From: Hypoxylon rubiginosum
Lineage: Eukaryota > Ascomycota > Sordariomycetes > Xylariales > Hypoxylaceae
NCBI GenBank assembly: GCA_902806565.1
Contig: CADCXA010000027.1
Coordinates: forward strand, 2,232,001-2,296,000
Direction: 5' to 3'
Length of the DNA stretch: 64,000 nucleotides
Shown: positions 23,332 to 34,549 of the stretch, one piece after another
How positions within the stretch are numbered: the first letter of the stretch is position 1
Layout of the letters: each line of letters begins with the position of its first letter
The notes under the pieces: model-generated
What the model saw: the letters and a program-made list of their open reading frames with translations, nothing else
Database searches by the model: none
What the model was told of the DNA's origin: nothing
Made by a program: the position numbers and the translations under genes

Positions 23332-24275
23332 GATAAGTCTAACTGGGCTGTTAAAAAAGGTTCTGCGGGGAACGTATGTTCTGTGTTATTGTTATTTAAG
23401 AGAGTAATTGTGAATTCAGATCGTGGATGTTGCCCGTCTTGATACTCAGAATGAGAATATGTCGCTATTCCCACTTCACGGCTTGCTTGTTAATATTTAT
23501 ATTCATCGTGAACAACAGGAACAATATAATAATGCATTTGTTATGAACTCCCTACTTTGACTTTATAGGATGATAGTGTTATATATCATAGTAATGTTTA
23601 ATAACGAGTAAGTAGGGTGAGGTTGAGAAACATAGGTTCCTATTTACCTCACTAAGATCCCATCGTCTTAAGAGGCAACTTTCGTAACTGGACTATCTAA
23701 GGAACAGCTGTACATCGATCATGATAAGTCATTGTGCAACTATTCGGATTTCCAACCCACCCCAACCAGTTACCAGTTAGCAAGGTACACTTGGCCAAGC
23801 AATACCAGCAACTACGGATTTACCTGTAGAATATTATAAAGCCAGGATCGAGTGTTATGTAAACATAAATGTCTTTGTCCTCTAAACGCCACATTGCTAT
23901 TATTCTGGCCTTTCACTTAGTAACACTGTCTTTCAACTTGGCCAACCACCTGTCTAGTTCTCCAAAGCTGTGAACAGGTGAAGTTGTTAATGCCAGTGTC
24001 TCTTAGATTAGATGACACAGAGGTAGCGAACTCGAGGCAGTTTGTCTACAAGTAAATAACTACCTAGGTGTCATATCCATATTATTCATCATCTACAAGA
24101 GCCAAGCGACAAGGTGCTTTCCCTAGCACCTTCAACGCAGCCTTGATATACCTACCGAGTAGGTAGGCTCTGGTAAACGAAACAGCACAAGGTACGGCAT
24201 ACTCAGAAGCTCAGAAGCAGCCGATACGTTCATCAAGATACTCCCAGTACTTAGGCAAAAAGGAACTGGGGATAC
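23332..24275. other. Intergenic region, AT-leaning
   Basis: Promoter side of the acidic hypothetical gene. It contains AT-rich runs (about 23490-23620) and CTACCTAGG motifs near 24061. No gene is seen. Confidence 0.5.
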
Positions 24276-24354
24276 TGGACTCGCGGGGAATCGAACCCCG
24301 GATCTCTCGCACGTTTGGTGCTAAGCGAGCATTCTACCACTGAACCACGAGCCC
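24276..24354 (-). tRNA. tRNA-Ala(AGC) with a 7-nt intron
   Basis: On the minus strand the acceptor GGGCTCG pairs with CGAGTCC (one G-U), the discriminator is A, and the D arm has TGGTTCAGTGGTAGAAT (A box). The anticodon stem is CTCGC/GCGAG. The loop reads TTAGCA, then CCAAACG, then T, giving anticodon AGC with a 7-nt insertion after position 37. The T arm is CGGGG-TTCGATT-CCCCG. A short T-run follows. The total of 79 nt equals 72 plus the 7-nt intron. Folding was done by eye. Confidence 0.9.
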
Positions 24355-24707
24355 CTTGACCATTTTCGGAAGTGTTTGTCTTACTCTCCCTTTCCCTCAT
24401 AGATATGGCAAACTGACTGGCTTGGAAATATGAATTATATATTAGAAGCTGTATAAACACTAGACCCAGGCTCTGTCTGCTTCGAGGCTCCAGGGGTTGG
24501 CGTATATAAGGGCTACGGTGTCTACACTAGCAGTTGACGTACCGCGATCACAGCACCAAATGATGTAGCTATCCAACATAGGTAACATCTCTTAGGCGCC
24601 GCACCGGCAGTAACAACCGGACTGGTAGGGTCGCCGCCGCCCTGATGATCACCATCATTACCGCAGTCCCCTTCGCCGGCATCACCATCACACCCGCAGC
24701 CGTCTAC
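24355..24707. other. Short intergenic region
   Basis: It lies between the tRNA-Ala 5' end and the stop codon of the epimerase gene. A TATATAAGG motif lies near 24500. The stretch at 24640-24700 continues an open frame antisense to the epimerase C-terminus and is not taken as coding. Confidence 0.4.
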
Positions 24708-26017
24708 CTAAGACGTCGCGGTGTCGTTGATGCTGAACACGTAGCTAGCCTGCAGGACGTACGGGTCGCCGCCGGGGCCGAAGATCTGCTTGGTCTCGCG
24801 CTGCCACTCGGGGTGGTTGATGGCGTCGATCCAGTCCTCGACCTCCATGACGAGGCAGCCATACTGCGGAATGGTGCGGGGGAAGTCCTCGTTGTCGACC
24901 AGGCCCTGGGTCGTCTTGAGCGGCATCGTGCCGTTCTGCCCGTTGCATGAGTACATCTGGAAGGCTTCTTGGTCGGTGTACACGTCTACCTGGATGCCGG
25001 ACCAGGCCGATTGCAGGCGGGCGACGAATCCACCCTCGGCACGCCAGTCATAGGGACCGTCTTGACCTCTGTTGATGATCCAGCAGGTGTCTAGTAGGGT
25101 TAGGTTAGAATCTTTATAGGTAGGCACCAACAGCAAATCAAAAACTCACCATAGCCAGTGCAGTTGAAACCACAGTTGCCTTCCGCTTCAGAGCTTTGAA
25201 GGTCGGCTCCAATCTGCTTCGGTGCGCTCCAAAAGTCATTCACGGATCCTTGTTTATTGGCTACAATGTCACCCGTTGGGATTAGAATATTGTCGACACC
25301 AACACGCTGGCCGCTGTAGGGCAGGTAGAAGGTGTGGTTCAAGGCGGTGTTAGTCTCGTTGTTAGCAAAGCCGTCCAAGTTCCAATACGTGTGGCTGCTA
25401 AGCATGATGGGCGTCTTCTTGGTTGTGGCAATGGCTACCATCTTAAAGTCCCACGTGAAGTCAGTGAGAGTGTAGGTGATGTACGAGATAACCTCTCCGG
25501 GGAAGCCTTGGTCTCCGTCGGGGTCGACGATAGAAAACGTTATGCTGTCGTTGGTATGAGAGACGACAGTGAAGTTTCTGTAGTCCCAACCGTCGTGGCC
25601 GCCATGCAAAGTGTCTGCACCGTCTGGAGCGTCTGGCGTGGGATTCTCATTGGGGTTGACATGATACGTCTCGCCGTCAATCTCAAAGGTGCTGTTTTGG
25701 ATACGGTTTGCATATCGACCTGGTACACCGCCGAGATGAGGGTGAGCCGCATCAAGTGAGTATGCGGTGGCGTTGTCGAAGCCGGCCACAACATCTCTCT
25801 CGACACCATACTTGTCGTGAATTAAAAGCTTCGCGATGGAGGCGCCGTAAGGGTTAAATGCGGCCGACAGACCCTCGCTGTAGACCCAATAAAAGCCGTT
25901 CTCATCGGGACCAAGACTACTGGACACATTGCTGCTTCCCGTGCCTCCGGGCGACTGCGCCGAAGCGAATGGGAGCAAGAGAGCTCCTACTGAAGCAAGA
26001 CCCGTGTGCAGACGCAT
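24708..26017 (-). CDS. Secreted aldose 1-epimerase-like protein (galactose mutarotase fold)
   Basis: Two exons, 26017-25150 and 25090-24708, join in phase 1 for 416 aa. I chose the Met at 26017 because it gives a clean signal peptide (MRLHTGLASVGALLLPFASA); an upstream in-frame Met would mask it. The mutarotase signatures are present: NPYGASIAKLLIHDK, HLGGVPGRYANRI (substrate Arg), LHGGHDGWDYRNF (catalytic His region), SSHTYWNLDGF and a C-terminal YGCLVMEVEDWIDAINHPEW. In this fold a His and a Glu act in the interconversion of alpha and beta aldoses. Secretion and several N-glycosylation sites suggest an extracellular sugar-handling role, which is inferred. The intron is 59 bp with a GTGAGT donor. 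Confidence 0.9.
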
Positions 26018-28333
26018 GTTGACTTGAAGGTAAGACAGGTTTTGATTGTTGACATGCAAGCCCTGGTACCTGTGCTTTGTGCTCGTCGCAATTGACGGTG
26101 AGAGAGAAGGCGAATGAAAAGACTCTCCCGGGGGAAAGGATTGGCGACTTATATGAATTCATCCATCAAAGAACAGAACCCCATGTCGGGAGAAACCTGA
26201 TTTGGTTGGACAATGGAGTCGCGTAGGCACTCATCACGCTGACCTCGTGCAGGGGAGTAGGGCTGGGTTTGGCTAGGAAATTTATTAATCTCACCTCCAT
26301 ACATTTTATCCCAGCAGCCTCGGCGATCCCCAGCTTATGGCCCCCTGGCGGCGTCGAGCTACTCCGCTTTCATGGAAAAGTTGGGGTAGACGACGTAACT
26401 AACAAGCAGCGTTGCATCGGCCTCATAAAAAACCATGTGGTGGAACAGCACGAATTCAGCAGGTCGCTAATATTTGCTTGTCAGTTGGTAATAGCATGGA
26501 ATGAGGGCGTATTGGTGATTCGTCCTTTTCCCCAATATGTCAAGGTTTATTTGGTATTTGGTCCATCCTAACGAGATCTTTCGGCTTCGCATGTTTGCGG
26601 GTTACAATGCAGAGATGTCACCCTAAACCCGCGGGAACGGATCACTGCCGTGAAAGCTTGAATAGTAGGTCTGGGTACCGTATCTCGCCTACGCGGCTTT
26701 GTCACCAACATGGAGAGGCGGTCTGCCTAGGTCTGGGTTGTGTTACCAATGGCGTCAACCTAAGAGGAGAGTGTTACGAGAAGGATTCCTTTCGATGTCC
26801 ACGCCGCCAATGTCCGAATCGAGCTAGGTAAGGGAATGTTGACTCTTTGTGTAGAATCACACAACGGCGAGCCAGAGAAGAACCTCGAGACCTGAAGCGG
26901 TAAGAATCAAGTTCGAACCCAAAGGCTACTTCAGGTCGGCATGATGTTTCCCCACAAGAGAATTTGGAGATGTCTATCTTTCCTGATGACGTTAGGATTT
27001 AGGTACTGCAACGTTTAAGCCAGGAGAGGGGAGAGTTAGCCTGTGTAACCCCAACCTCCCCTTAGGCACGCTCATGTGCCTTGCAGACATTCCTCTCAGG
27101 CTCTCACTAGCGCTGTGTGAAATGGGTAGAAACGTTTGCGGTTTACGGATTCCAACGGCTCCTACATGAACCGGCGGAAGATCAGGAGTCTATGAAGTAA
27201 ATTAAAGAGATCATCTGACCCTGAGCACTTTGACGTGGAATAGCCGCTGACGTTGCTCGAGAACTGCTGACTTCCAAACGCTGTGAGTAATGGGAATAGG
27301 CGGACGAGCCCACCAATTGGTGCGGGAAAAGCAATACAAGGCCAACAAGACCAACACGAACGTGAATGGTGGATTTCGAGTACGAATTTCCAAGGGCCGA
27401 TTTCCCCATGTTTCTTTTAGGGTTGGAGTTCCACAATGCGGGGTCGATGTTACTTGACTTGCCTCCCTGCCTCCTCACGGCAAGGTGAATGGCAAGAATG
27501 GGTAAAGGAGCTGGGTACCGGGTACGTAGTGTGATCCTTCTATGTAAGCTTCCCCGCGTTCATTCACTCTCGTAGGCCGCCCTTCTGTCAGGCTACTCTC
27601 AGCTGATATCCTGTCACAATGAAAATAGTGGCGAGTTGTGGTTGCGACTCTACACTCAGTTGGAAGACGGCTCAGTAAGTATCTCGAATCTAACAACTGA
27701 AGCTGACGCAAACCCTGCGTCTCAGAGGACCCTCGGCGTTTAGATGCAGTGTAGCTTCACAATGCAGATCCTATTGTCCTACGTTCAGCCTCCGGTCAGG
27801 TACTTCATCTCGTAATGCGGAGAACACATCCGGAGAAGACGGCAATGGGCAGAACTAGCGAGCTTTCACCTTGTATTTCGCCGAAGCTTTATGTACATAC
27901 TTAGGTAAGTTGCATAGGGAATACCGTGACTACACGATCTGTTATTCCCGAGTACCGGGAGACGGCAACTTGAAATTAGGATTGAGTGTTGCATTAAGCA
28001 TTAAAATGGGACGATCTCGAATACTCTAATTAGAAACATTAGATCCAAGTACCTGAGTCTGAAGACATTTAAACTTGATTCACTCCGGACGAATAGTTGA
28101 ATTCCAAGAGACAGAACTAAAGATGTACCCCGATGTTCCATTCACACGGAACAAAACACTGAAAAATACTAGACTTTGCCATCTCATGCAAGCAAACTCC
28201 CCCGTAATAGCCACCGTATCTAGTGGAATAGCCATTGTATTGAATGCTGATTATAAGAATCCCGTACTCCGCCCTGTGTAACAACTAGCCTATACACATC
28301 GGTCGCGGTTTCGACCTCATTTGTTTATACTGA
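26018..28333. other. Long intergenic region, no supported gene
   Basis: This 2.3-kb spacer has several short open frames (26269-26571, 27182-27478, 27475-27711) without recognisable domains. A 9-bp inverted repeat lies at 26889-26937. I see no RNA gene. Confidence 0.5.
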
Positions 28334-30048
28334 TTATACGTCAAGAAGGTTCTCCTCCTGAGGCGCACCATCCGTGTCCTTGATGCCCTTGTCGTTCTTA
28401 TCCTTGCCCTTGCCCTTTCGGTCTGCTGCCGACCGTTGGTAGTACTCTTGGATGATCTTGGCCGGGATACGGTTGAGGAGCTCCTTGGGGAAGATACGTA
28501 GAAGGCTCCACGCGATGTCGAGGGAGTCGTAGATGCTTCGCTGCTCGTACGCGCCTTGCGTGACGAACTGGCGCTCGAACTTCTCGAGGAACTCCAGCGA
28601 CAACTTGTCTTCAGCCGACAAGGCCTCTTCACCAACGACAGCCTTCATGGCTGCGGCATCACGACCAATGGCGTACTTGGCGTAAAGCTGGTTGGACACG
28701 TCACCGTGGTCCTTTCGAGTCATTCCCTCACCAATGGCGGACTTCATGAGACGAGACAGAGACGGTAGCACGTTGATCGGCGGGTAGACACCACGGTTGT
28801 AGAGCTGACGGTCGACGAAAATCTGGCCTTCGGTAATATAGCCCGTCAAATCAGGGATAGGGTGCGTGATATCGTCGTTCGGCATCGTCAGAATGGGAAT
28901 CTGCGTGATGGACCCGTTTCGTCCCTCGACACGGCCGGCTCGTTCGTAGATGGTAGACAAATCAGTGTACATGTAACCGGGGAAACCACGTCGTCCCGGC
29001 ACTTCTTCTCGGGCGGCGGAAACTTCTCGGAGAGCATCGCAGTATGCGGACAGATCCGTGAGGATGACCAGGACGTGCTTCTCGAGTTGGTAGGCGTAGT
29101 ACTCGGCGGTAGTAAGAGCGAGACGAGGAGTAATAATACGTTCAATCCTGCCTAGTATTAGCCAATCATTCCTAAGATAAGGGGGGTCGCGAATCCGTAC
29201 GTAGGGTCATTGGCGAGATTGAGGAAAAGGGTGACACGCTCCAAGCTGCCGTTCTCTTCGAAGTCGCGGGTAAAGAATCGGGCAGTTTCCAAGTTGACAC
29301 CCATAGCAGCGAACACGATGGAGAAATTCTCCTCGTGGTCGTCATGCACACCCTTATTCGTAGCACCCTTCTGCTTGACTAGACCAGCTTGTCGGCAAAT
29401 CTGGGCGGCAATTTCGTTGTGCGGCAGACCGGCGGCGGAGAAGATGGGAATCTTTTGGCCTCGGGCAATCGAGTTCATCGTGTCGATAGTCGAGATACCG
29501 GTCGAGATCATTTCCTCTGGGTACACCTTGGTTATAATAAGCTAAAAATGCCTCTCGTTCGATGATAGGGGAGCACGTACTCTGGAGTAGGGGTTGATAG
29601 GGCTACCGTTAATGTCGAGATAATCCTCAGCTAACACCTTCGGTCCCTTGTCGATAGCTCTACCAGATCCATCGAAGATACGCCCCAGCATGTCTTCAGA
29701 AACACCTAGCTTTAAGCTCTCCCCCGTGAATTCGACCTTGGTCTTCTTGACGTCAATGCCCGATGTGCCTTCGAAAACCTGTACGACAGCTCGGTTTCCT
29801 ACGATGGGGAGATATCTAGTTAGGAGCTAGGAGAGGGCTGGTGTTAATTAGCGATTGTATTGCTCACCTCGAGCTTCGAGGACTTGTCCAGATCTCTCGG
29901 TTCCATCGGGAAGGGTCAAGGTAACGATTTCGTTGTAACGAGGGAATTTGACGTTATCCAATATAACTAGAGGGCCATTGACACCGCCGACGGTGTTGTA
30001 CCGAATCCTAGGTACAATAGAATACGAGGAAGACTCTCGGGGATCCAT
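28334..30048 (-). CDS. VMA2: V-type proton ATPase subunit B
   Basis: Four exons, 30048-29868, 29798-29581, 29526-29201 and 29147-28334, join in frame for 512 aa, the normal size of this subunit. It is the non-catalytic nucleotide-binding subunit of the V1 sector, which drives proton pumping into vacuoles and Golgi. Recognised stretches are [74 protein letters not shown] and [19 protein letters not shown]. There is no P-loop GKT, as expected for subunit B. The C-terminus is Lys/Asp-rich and variable. Introns have GTGAGC, GTACGT and GTACGG donors. Confidence 0.97.
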
Positions 30049-30814
30049 GATGGACCAGCTACAGGTTTATACGGTATGGAGGTAGGGTTGGGGAATTAAA
30101 AGGGTGGCTCTTCCGTGTGAAGAGGCTTGGGTTGGTGGTCGGTATTTTGCTATGAAGCCAATGTTGTCGAGCTCCAGCCACCGTTGACGTTGCGCAGAGG
30201 AAGCTCCCAAAACCGGGCCTGGCTGGCCTGTTGCAAAAGCTCCCCATCTGCCCATCAGCTGGGCGCAGCAGGGTGGGGTCAGTAGCCTGGTAGCCACAGC
30301 TAGAAATCACATGATTAGAGCTGAGGAAATTGATTGAATATTGTGGCCCGTAGTGGCTCGTGCGTTAGCTAGAGCTTTAACACGCTAGCGACAGGGACCT
30401 AGGTTTAGGGGCTTTAGCAATAACAACACGAACTGATGTGTCCTTTATATCCCGCCATGTTTCGATGTTTTAGTCCGCGATGAGCTTTTTGAGACTTGAA
30501 AGGCCTATCGAAAGCTACGTTATACTAACAACATTACTGCTCAAGTCAAGGGTTTGGGATACCGACTCAAGTTTTACGATATTTTACGATAATAATGCTA
30601 TGATGACAGTAGAGGCCATTTTCACTGAGCAGAGAGGGAGGCAAGAATCAATATCCTTGTGAGCAATGAATATTATTCATGTGGGAACATTTAAGAAGCC
30701 TTAATCAAGCCTGTACCGACAGTACAAGTGTCTAAAGGCCAATGTCTCCCCAATTCAGGTCCCGTCTTTCCTAGCCTGACTCCTAACCACAATGCCACTA
30801 GACAGCTGCGACAT
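30049..30814. other. Intergenic region: VMA2 promoter and 3' side of the kinase-like gene
   Basis: It holds the 5' UTR/promoter of VMA2 (30049 to about 30450) and AT-rich sequence. Short frames here show no domain. Confidence 0.5.
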
Positions 30815-32233
30815 CTAGACATAATAGTCTAGTCGTCCAAAGAAGGCATAGACTTCGAAATCTGAATTAGCCGTACCAGCACCGTCCTGGCTAGCAATCA
30901 CCTGTTCAGTACGAAACCACGCCGAACGCAGGTCGGGTCTATCACCCGGACAGTACATTGTACAGTCGATCACTAGCTCCCTCAGTTCCGGGTCCAACCA
31001 GTCAAACTCCTAGGTTCGCTCGTCGTCCGGGACGGGGATCAGCAATCCGGCGTGGGTTTTTTTGACGGTCAGATCGGAGGCCTCGAAAAACCCGTCCTTG
31101 ATGTTGATGTCATCGTCGTCGAGTATTATGAGAGATTGCATGATCTGAAAGTTGACATCATAAGCAAGTTGATATCAAAACAGCAAGTAACAATCACCAA
31201 GTGGAAAACTTACCAAGCCCATAGACTTCAGGTTCTCCTTCTGACCTTCCTCAGGTCTAGAAAATAGTGAGCATGGGAATTGACATATCGAAGAGAGACA
31301 GTGCCGACTCACGTCCATCCGTACAGATCCCCATCGTGAGGCTTGCGTCCAAGGGATATGAGTTTGAGAACCGGACAGACTTTGTGATCGGCCGAGTCGG
31401 GATCGCATTCGCCCACCAGAACTATTTGATATCACTCAGTTGGTCATTCTAGTAGAAAAAGAGATAATTGCCAACTTATGCAAGAACGTACTATGCGAAG
31501 GTCTCAGGTCAGGGTGGTGGTAATGACTAGGGTCTCGGTCCCAAATATTATAGATTCGTCGCAGGTCGTATGCTTCGTCCGAATCTATCGCCTCAGGGTA
31601 TTCCATCTCGATACACATGGCGATCACTATTTGGATTACGTTAGAATCCGACCCAGCTACAACTAAGACATGATACGGGTTGCTTACAGCAGCGGAAAAT
31701 AAGCCACAGCAGGCGGTTAGGCAGGTGAGAGATGCCGACCTCTTTCGCTTTGTGGATGAGGTCGGACAGCGATCCGTTCTCGACATACTCTAGGACAGTG
31801 TAGGGTCCAGGAAAGTGGGTGTCTTCGATTGTAAGATTCTGGTCAAGGGGATTGCCTGGCAGGTCAATTTGTCGTATGATGTGCGGGCCTTTGATGATCT
31901 AAACAGCGTCAGTAATGTACGCCGTTACAAGCTGAATGATATGGGGTTTACCTTCAGTTGTTTCTCGTCATCGAACAGACCCTCATAGCCCCAGAATGGC
32001 GTCTTGATGATGAAGTACTTCCACTTTTTGAGCCCGTCGGTAGATGTGACCAGTGCTTGGATGCGAATACAAATACTGCTGTTGCCTTGTTTCTCAAGGC
32101 AGATCCATCGGAAGCGTTCGTCTCCCGCCTTTTCAAAATACCATCGCATCGTGCGAAGATGGTTCAGCAGTTGATCAGACACTGTGGTCGGATCTACCGT
32201 TGGCGCTACCATGACAAATTCGGTGGTAGCCAT
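30815..32233 (-). pseudogene. Protein-kinase-like gene with degenerate catalytic motifs and one in-frame stop
   Basis: Six exons join in frame: 32233-31952, 31898-31688, 31626-31492, 31421-31313, 31256-31214 and 31144-30815, about 369 codons. The pattern is a fungal protein kinase fold: N-lobe with YFIIKTPFW and EKQLKIIKGPHIIRQ, hinge PYTVLEYVENGSLSDLIHKA, a catalytic-loop counterpart HHPDLRPSHIVLVGE, a DFG counterpart KLISLGRKP, then GLIMQSLIIL and the C-lobe signature CTMYCPGDRPDLRSAW. The catalytic-loop Asn is replaced by His and DFG reads SLG, so phosphotransfer is unlikely. Codon 305 is TAG (31012-31010), directly before EFDWLDPELREL, which continues in frame. All other splice phases agree, so the stop looks recent. 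It could be a sequencing error or readthrough. Confidence 0.7.
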
Positions 32234-33175
32234 TGTGAATGCCTAGAGGTTGAGCGTCTAGAAATGTGAGCGGGTGGAGGGATAAAAGGCAGGATGAAAG
32301 ATAAGACAAAAACAAAATTTGGAACTTACGGCGGTGTAAAGATTTTGCACTGCCGTTACAGGCGGCATGGTTGCTACGAGCTTCTCTCGGCTGTATTGCG
32401 GTTGCGTAGCTAGGACAATAGGGGATAATTGGGTAACGAATACGGTACAGCATCAATACTTCTGGAAAGGTACCCTCTGTTATGGGCTCGATGTCGTTAA
32501 ACCGATTTCTATTTCTAATATTGCGCAACCATTTCATCCCACGCTACTACAAATTCTAGAACTCTTATAGAACGATATTGGCTTCTTGTACGTTTCTTAG
32601 GATATTTATCATTTAGGGTCTTCACACCTCACACCTCTCTAAGATACTATATATACCAAAGGTATATAGCTTCAACAAACCTCTAATGAATGATATTACA
32701 AGCTCAGACCTAAGGTTCCGAGGGCACATGACCCTTATTGATATTCTTTTGCACTTCGTTAGCATAGCCCCAAGGATAAATGATGCTCAACAACGGAATA
32801 TCGTGTTACAGTTTCATGTGATAGAGACACTTTGCATGGGAACTATCGAAGCAACAATGCCTTACGTGATGACCTTGTAGTACTTGTTTTCTCTCTTTGA
32901 CTTCTCCAGGCATGCCTATTTCGGGAACTCTTCAGCTCACGAGAACTTGAGGATCGTTCTACCATCTGAGGATAATTTCTTACTTCATTTACAAGCCGCG
33001 ACAAGCATCGATCTCAGCTTAGAAGCCAATCGAACATATATGTCACGTGGAACTCATCATAGACGTAGTTAATTTAGAACCCAAGAACGAACTTCATTGC
33101 CACCGGAACTCCCTGGTATCTTCAACTATTAACTCCGACAAGTATTATCTCGTCGTTCTCGTCGTCCTCGTCGTC
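32234..33175. other. Intergenic region, AT-leaning
   Basis: Promoter side of the kinase-like gene and 3' side of the Ala/Pro-rich gene. A TATATATACC stretch lies near 32648. No gene is seen. Confidence 0.5.
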
Positions 33176-34125
33176 TTAATCCTCGTCCTCGTCCTCGTAC
33201 CCGTTGTAGAGCTCGTACCAGTTGTCAACCCCGACCGGATTGATATGCATATCCATTGGTCTCATGGTCCGAGGGGGTGCCTCGGCCATGGCGGCGTCCT
33301 GATCCCAGAGGTATCGGAGGTGGCGAAGGGAAGGAGGGGGGATTTGAGGGGGGGAGAGAGGGGGAGGAGCCGGCTGCCAGTAGGGGGGCAGGGGGAATTC
33401 CGGGCGGGTCGTGACGGCGGCGGCGGGGGCGGCGGGGGGAGCAAGGCTCGCGCCGGGGATAAGGGCGGAGCCCGCAGCAGGAGCGGCAACACCAGGGCGA
33501 TGAACCGGTAGAATTGCCGGCCAGGCCGCGAGACCGGCCGCGGGAGCGGCGGCGAGGGCGGCAGTGGCGGCGGCGGGAGCGGCGGGAGCAGCGAGGGCGG
33601 CGGGAGCGGCGGGAGCAGCAGCGGCAGCGGCAGCGGCAACACCGGGACGAGCGGCCGGAAGAATGGCGGGCCAGGCCGCGAGACCAGCCGCGGGAGCGGC
33701 GGCGAGGGCGGCGAGGGCGGCGGGGGCGGCGGGGGCGGCGGCACTTGCTGGGACCGGGACCGGAGCCGGAGCAAGGGCGGAAGCAGGCTGGGCTTTGTAC
33801 CGCCCAAGCCCGGCTCGGCGTCGACGCCGGTGCTATTTATTGAATTAGCCAACTGCTAGCTTAGGTAATTTTAAGGTTATTTCCTGTTCGAGTATAGACT
33901 TACAATCTCGCTGGACGCCTCGCGGCAGTCCAAGCAGATCAGCGTCCGCTGCCGATCCTTGCGCCTCCCAATGAACTGCCAGATCGGCTTGTTCCTGTTG
34001 CACCTCTTACAGTGCGCCACTTCGTCTTCGTCGGCTGCCCAATCGGGGCGGTCGGCAGGTGGCCGACGGCCGGAGCCACCCGGCGGGGGCTGGGGGGGCG
34101 GCATTGGTGCCATTGATGACGCCAT
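33176..34125 (-). CDS. Small CxxC...CxxC protein with a long Ala/Pro-rich repeat region
   Basis: Two exons, 34125-33904 and 33832-33176, join in phase 0 for 292 aa. The start is MASSMAPMPPPQPPPGG; a likely 5' UTR intron (34208-34153, GTACGT...CTAAAC...ACAG) removes the upstream Met codons. Residues about 35-65 have a zinc-ribbon-like motif, CKRCNRNKPIWQFIG then LICLDC, spaced like Stc1/CXXC-type domains, though I do not claim that family. Exon 2 is almost pure Ala/Pro/Leu with an internal duplication (GLAAWPAILP occurs twice). It ends in ordered-looking sequence (LRYLWDQDAAMAEAPP, GVDNWYELYNGY) and an acidic tail. The Pro-rich frame in another phase is a shadow. It diverges from the HMG-CoA lyase gene. 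Function unknown. Confidence 0.7.
33487..33712 (-). repeat. Imperfect 76-nt direct repeat in the Ala/Pro-rich coding region
   Basis: Two copies, 33487-33562 and 33637-33712, start CAACACC and end GGCGAGGGCGGC on the plus strand and differ at a handful of sites. They are 150 nt apart start to start and encode the duplicated RPGVAA / LAAWPAILP block. The segment between is made of GGCGGGAGC-type subrepeats. Confidence 0.8.
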
Positions 34126-34549
34126 TGTTCGAGCTGATTGACAAAGGGCTTTCTGTAAAGGGTTTAGCATATGGCGCATGGTGTGGCGCGATGAAACGTT
34201 ACACGTACCGAATGGGCTTAGGTTTCTGCAATGGCTCGGGTGGAGAATGTTTGGGGGTGGCGTGGGGGTCAAAAGTTTGACGCTAGGGAATTTAACGTGA
34301 ACCATTCACTAGCGTGAACCTAGCCCTGCTAGCCCTAACCCTCGCCGCACTGTGCGGGGTGATGCCACATTTTGCGCGCACGAGCCACATTGTGTAAGCT
34401 AGTGGTAGAGCCACTAGTAACCGCGTCGGGTTGCCGAGGTCGTTGTCGTGTGTTCCAACAACGAACACAAAAAAGAACGTCGACCTTTTTGGGGTCATGA
34501 AAAAGGCGAAAAATATCTTGAGCCATACAGCCCTCGAAATGAATTGGAT
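34126..34549. promoter_or_regulatory. Bidirectional promoter region
   Basis: About 420 bp separate the start codons of the CxxC protein gene (-) and HMG-CoA lyase (+). The left part includes the predicted 5' UTR intron of the minus gene (34153-34208). No specific transcription factor site is claimed. Confidence 0.55.

Noticed and set aside
33262..33852. Pro/Arg-rich 196-codon frame on the minus strand
   Set aside because: It is a shifted reading of the Ala/Pro-rich exon; the chosen frame joins a zinc-motif exon in phase and ends in ordered sequence.
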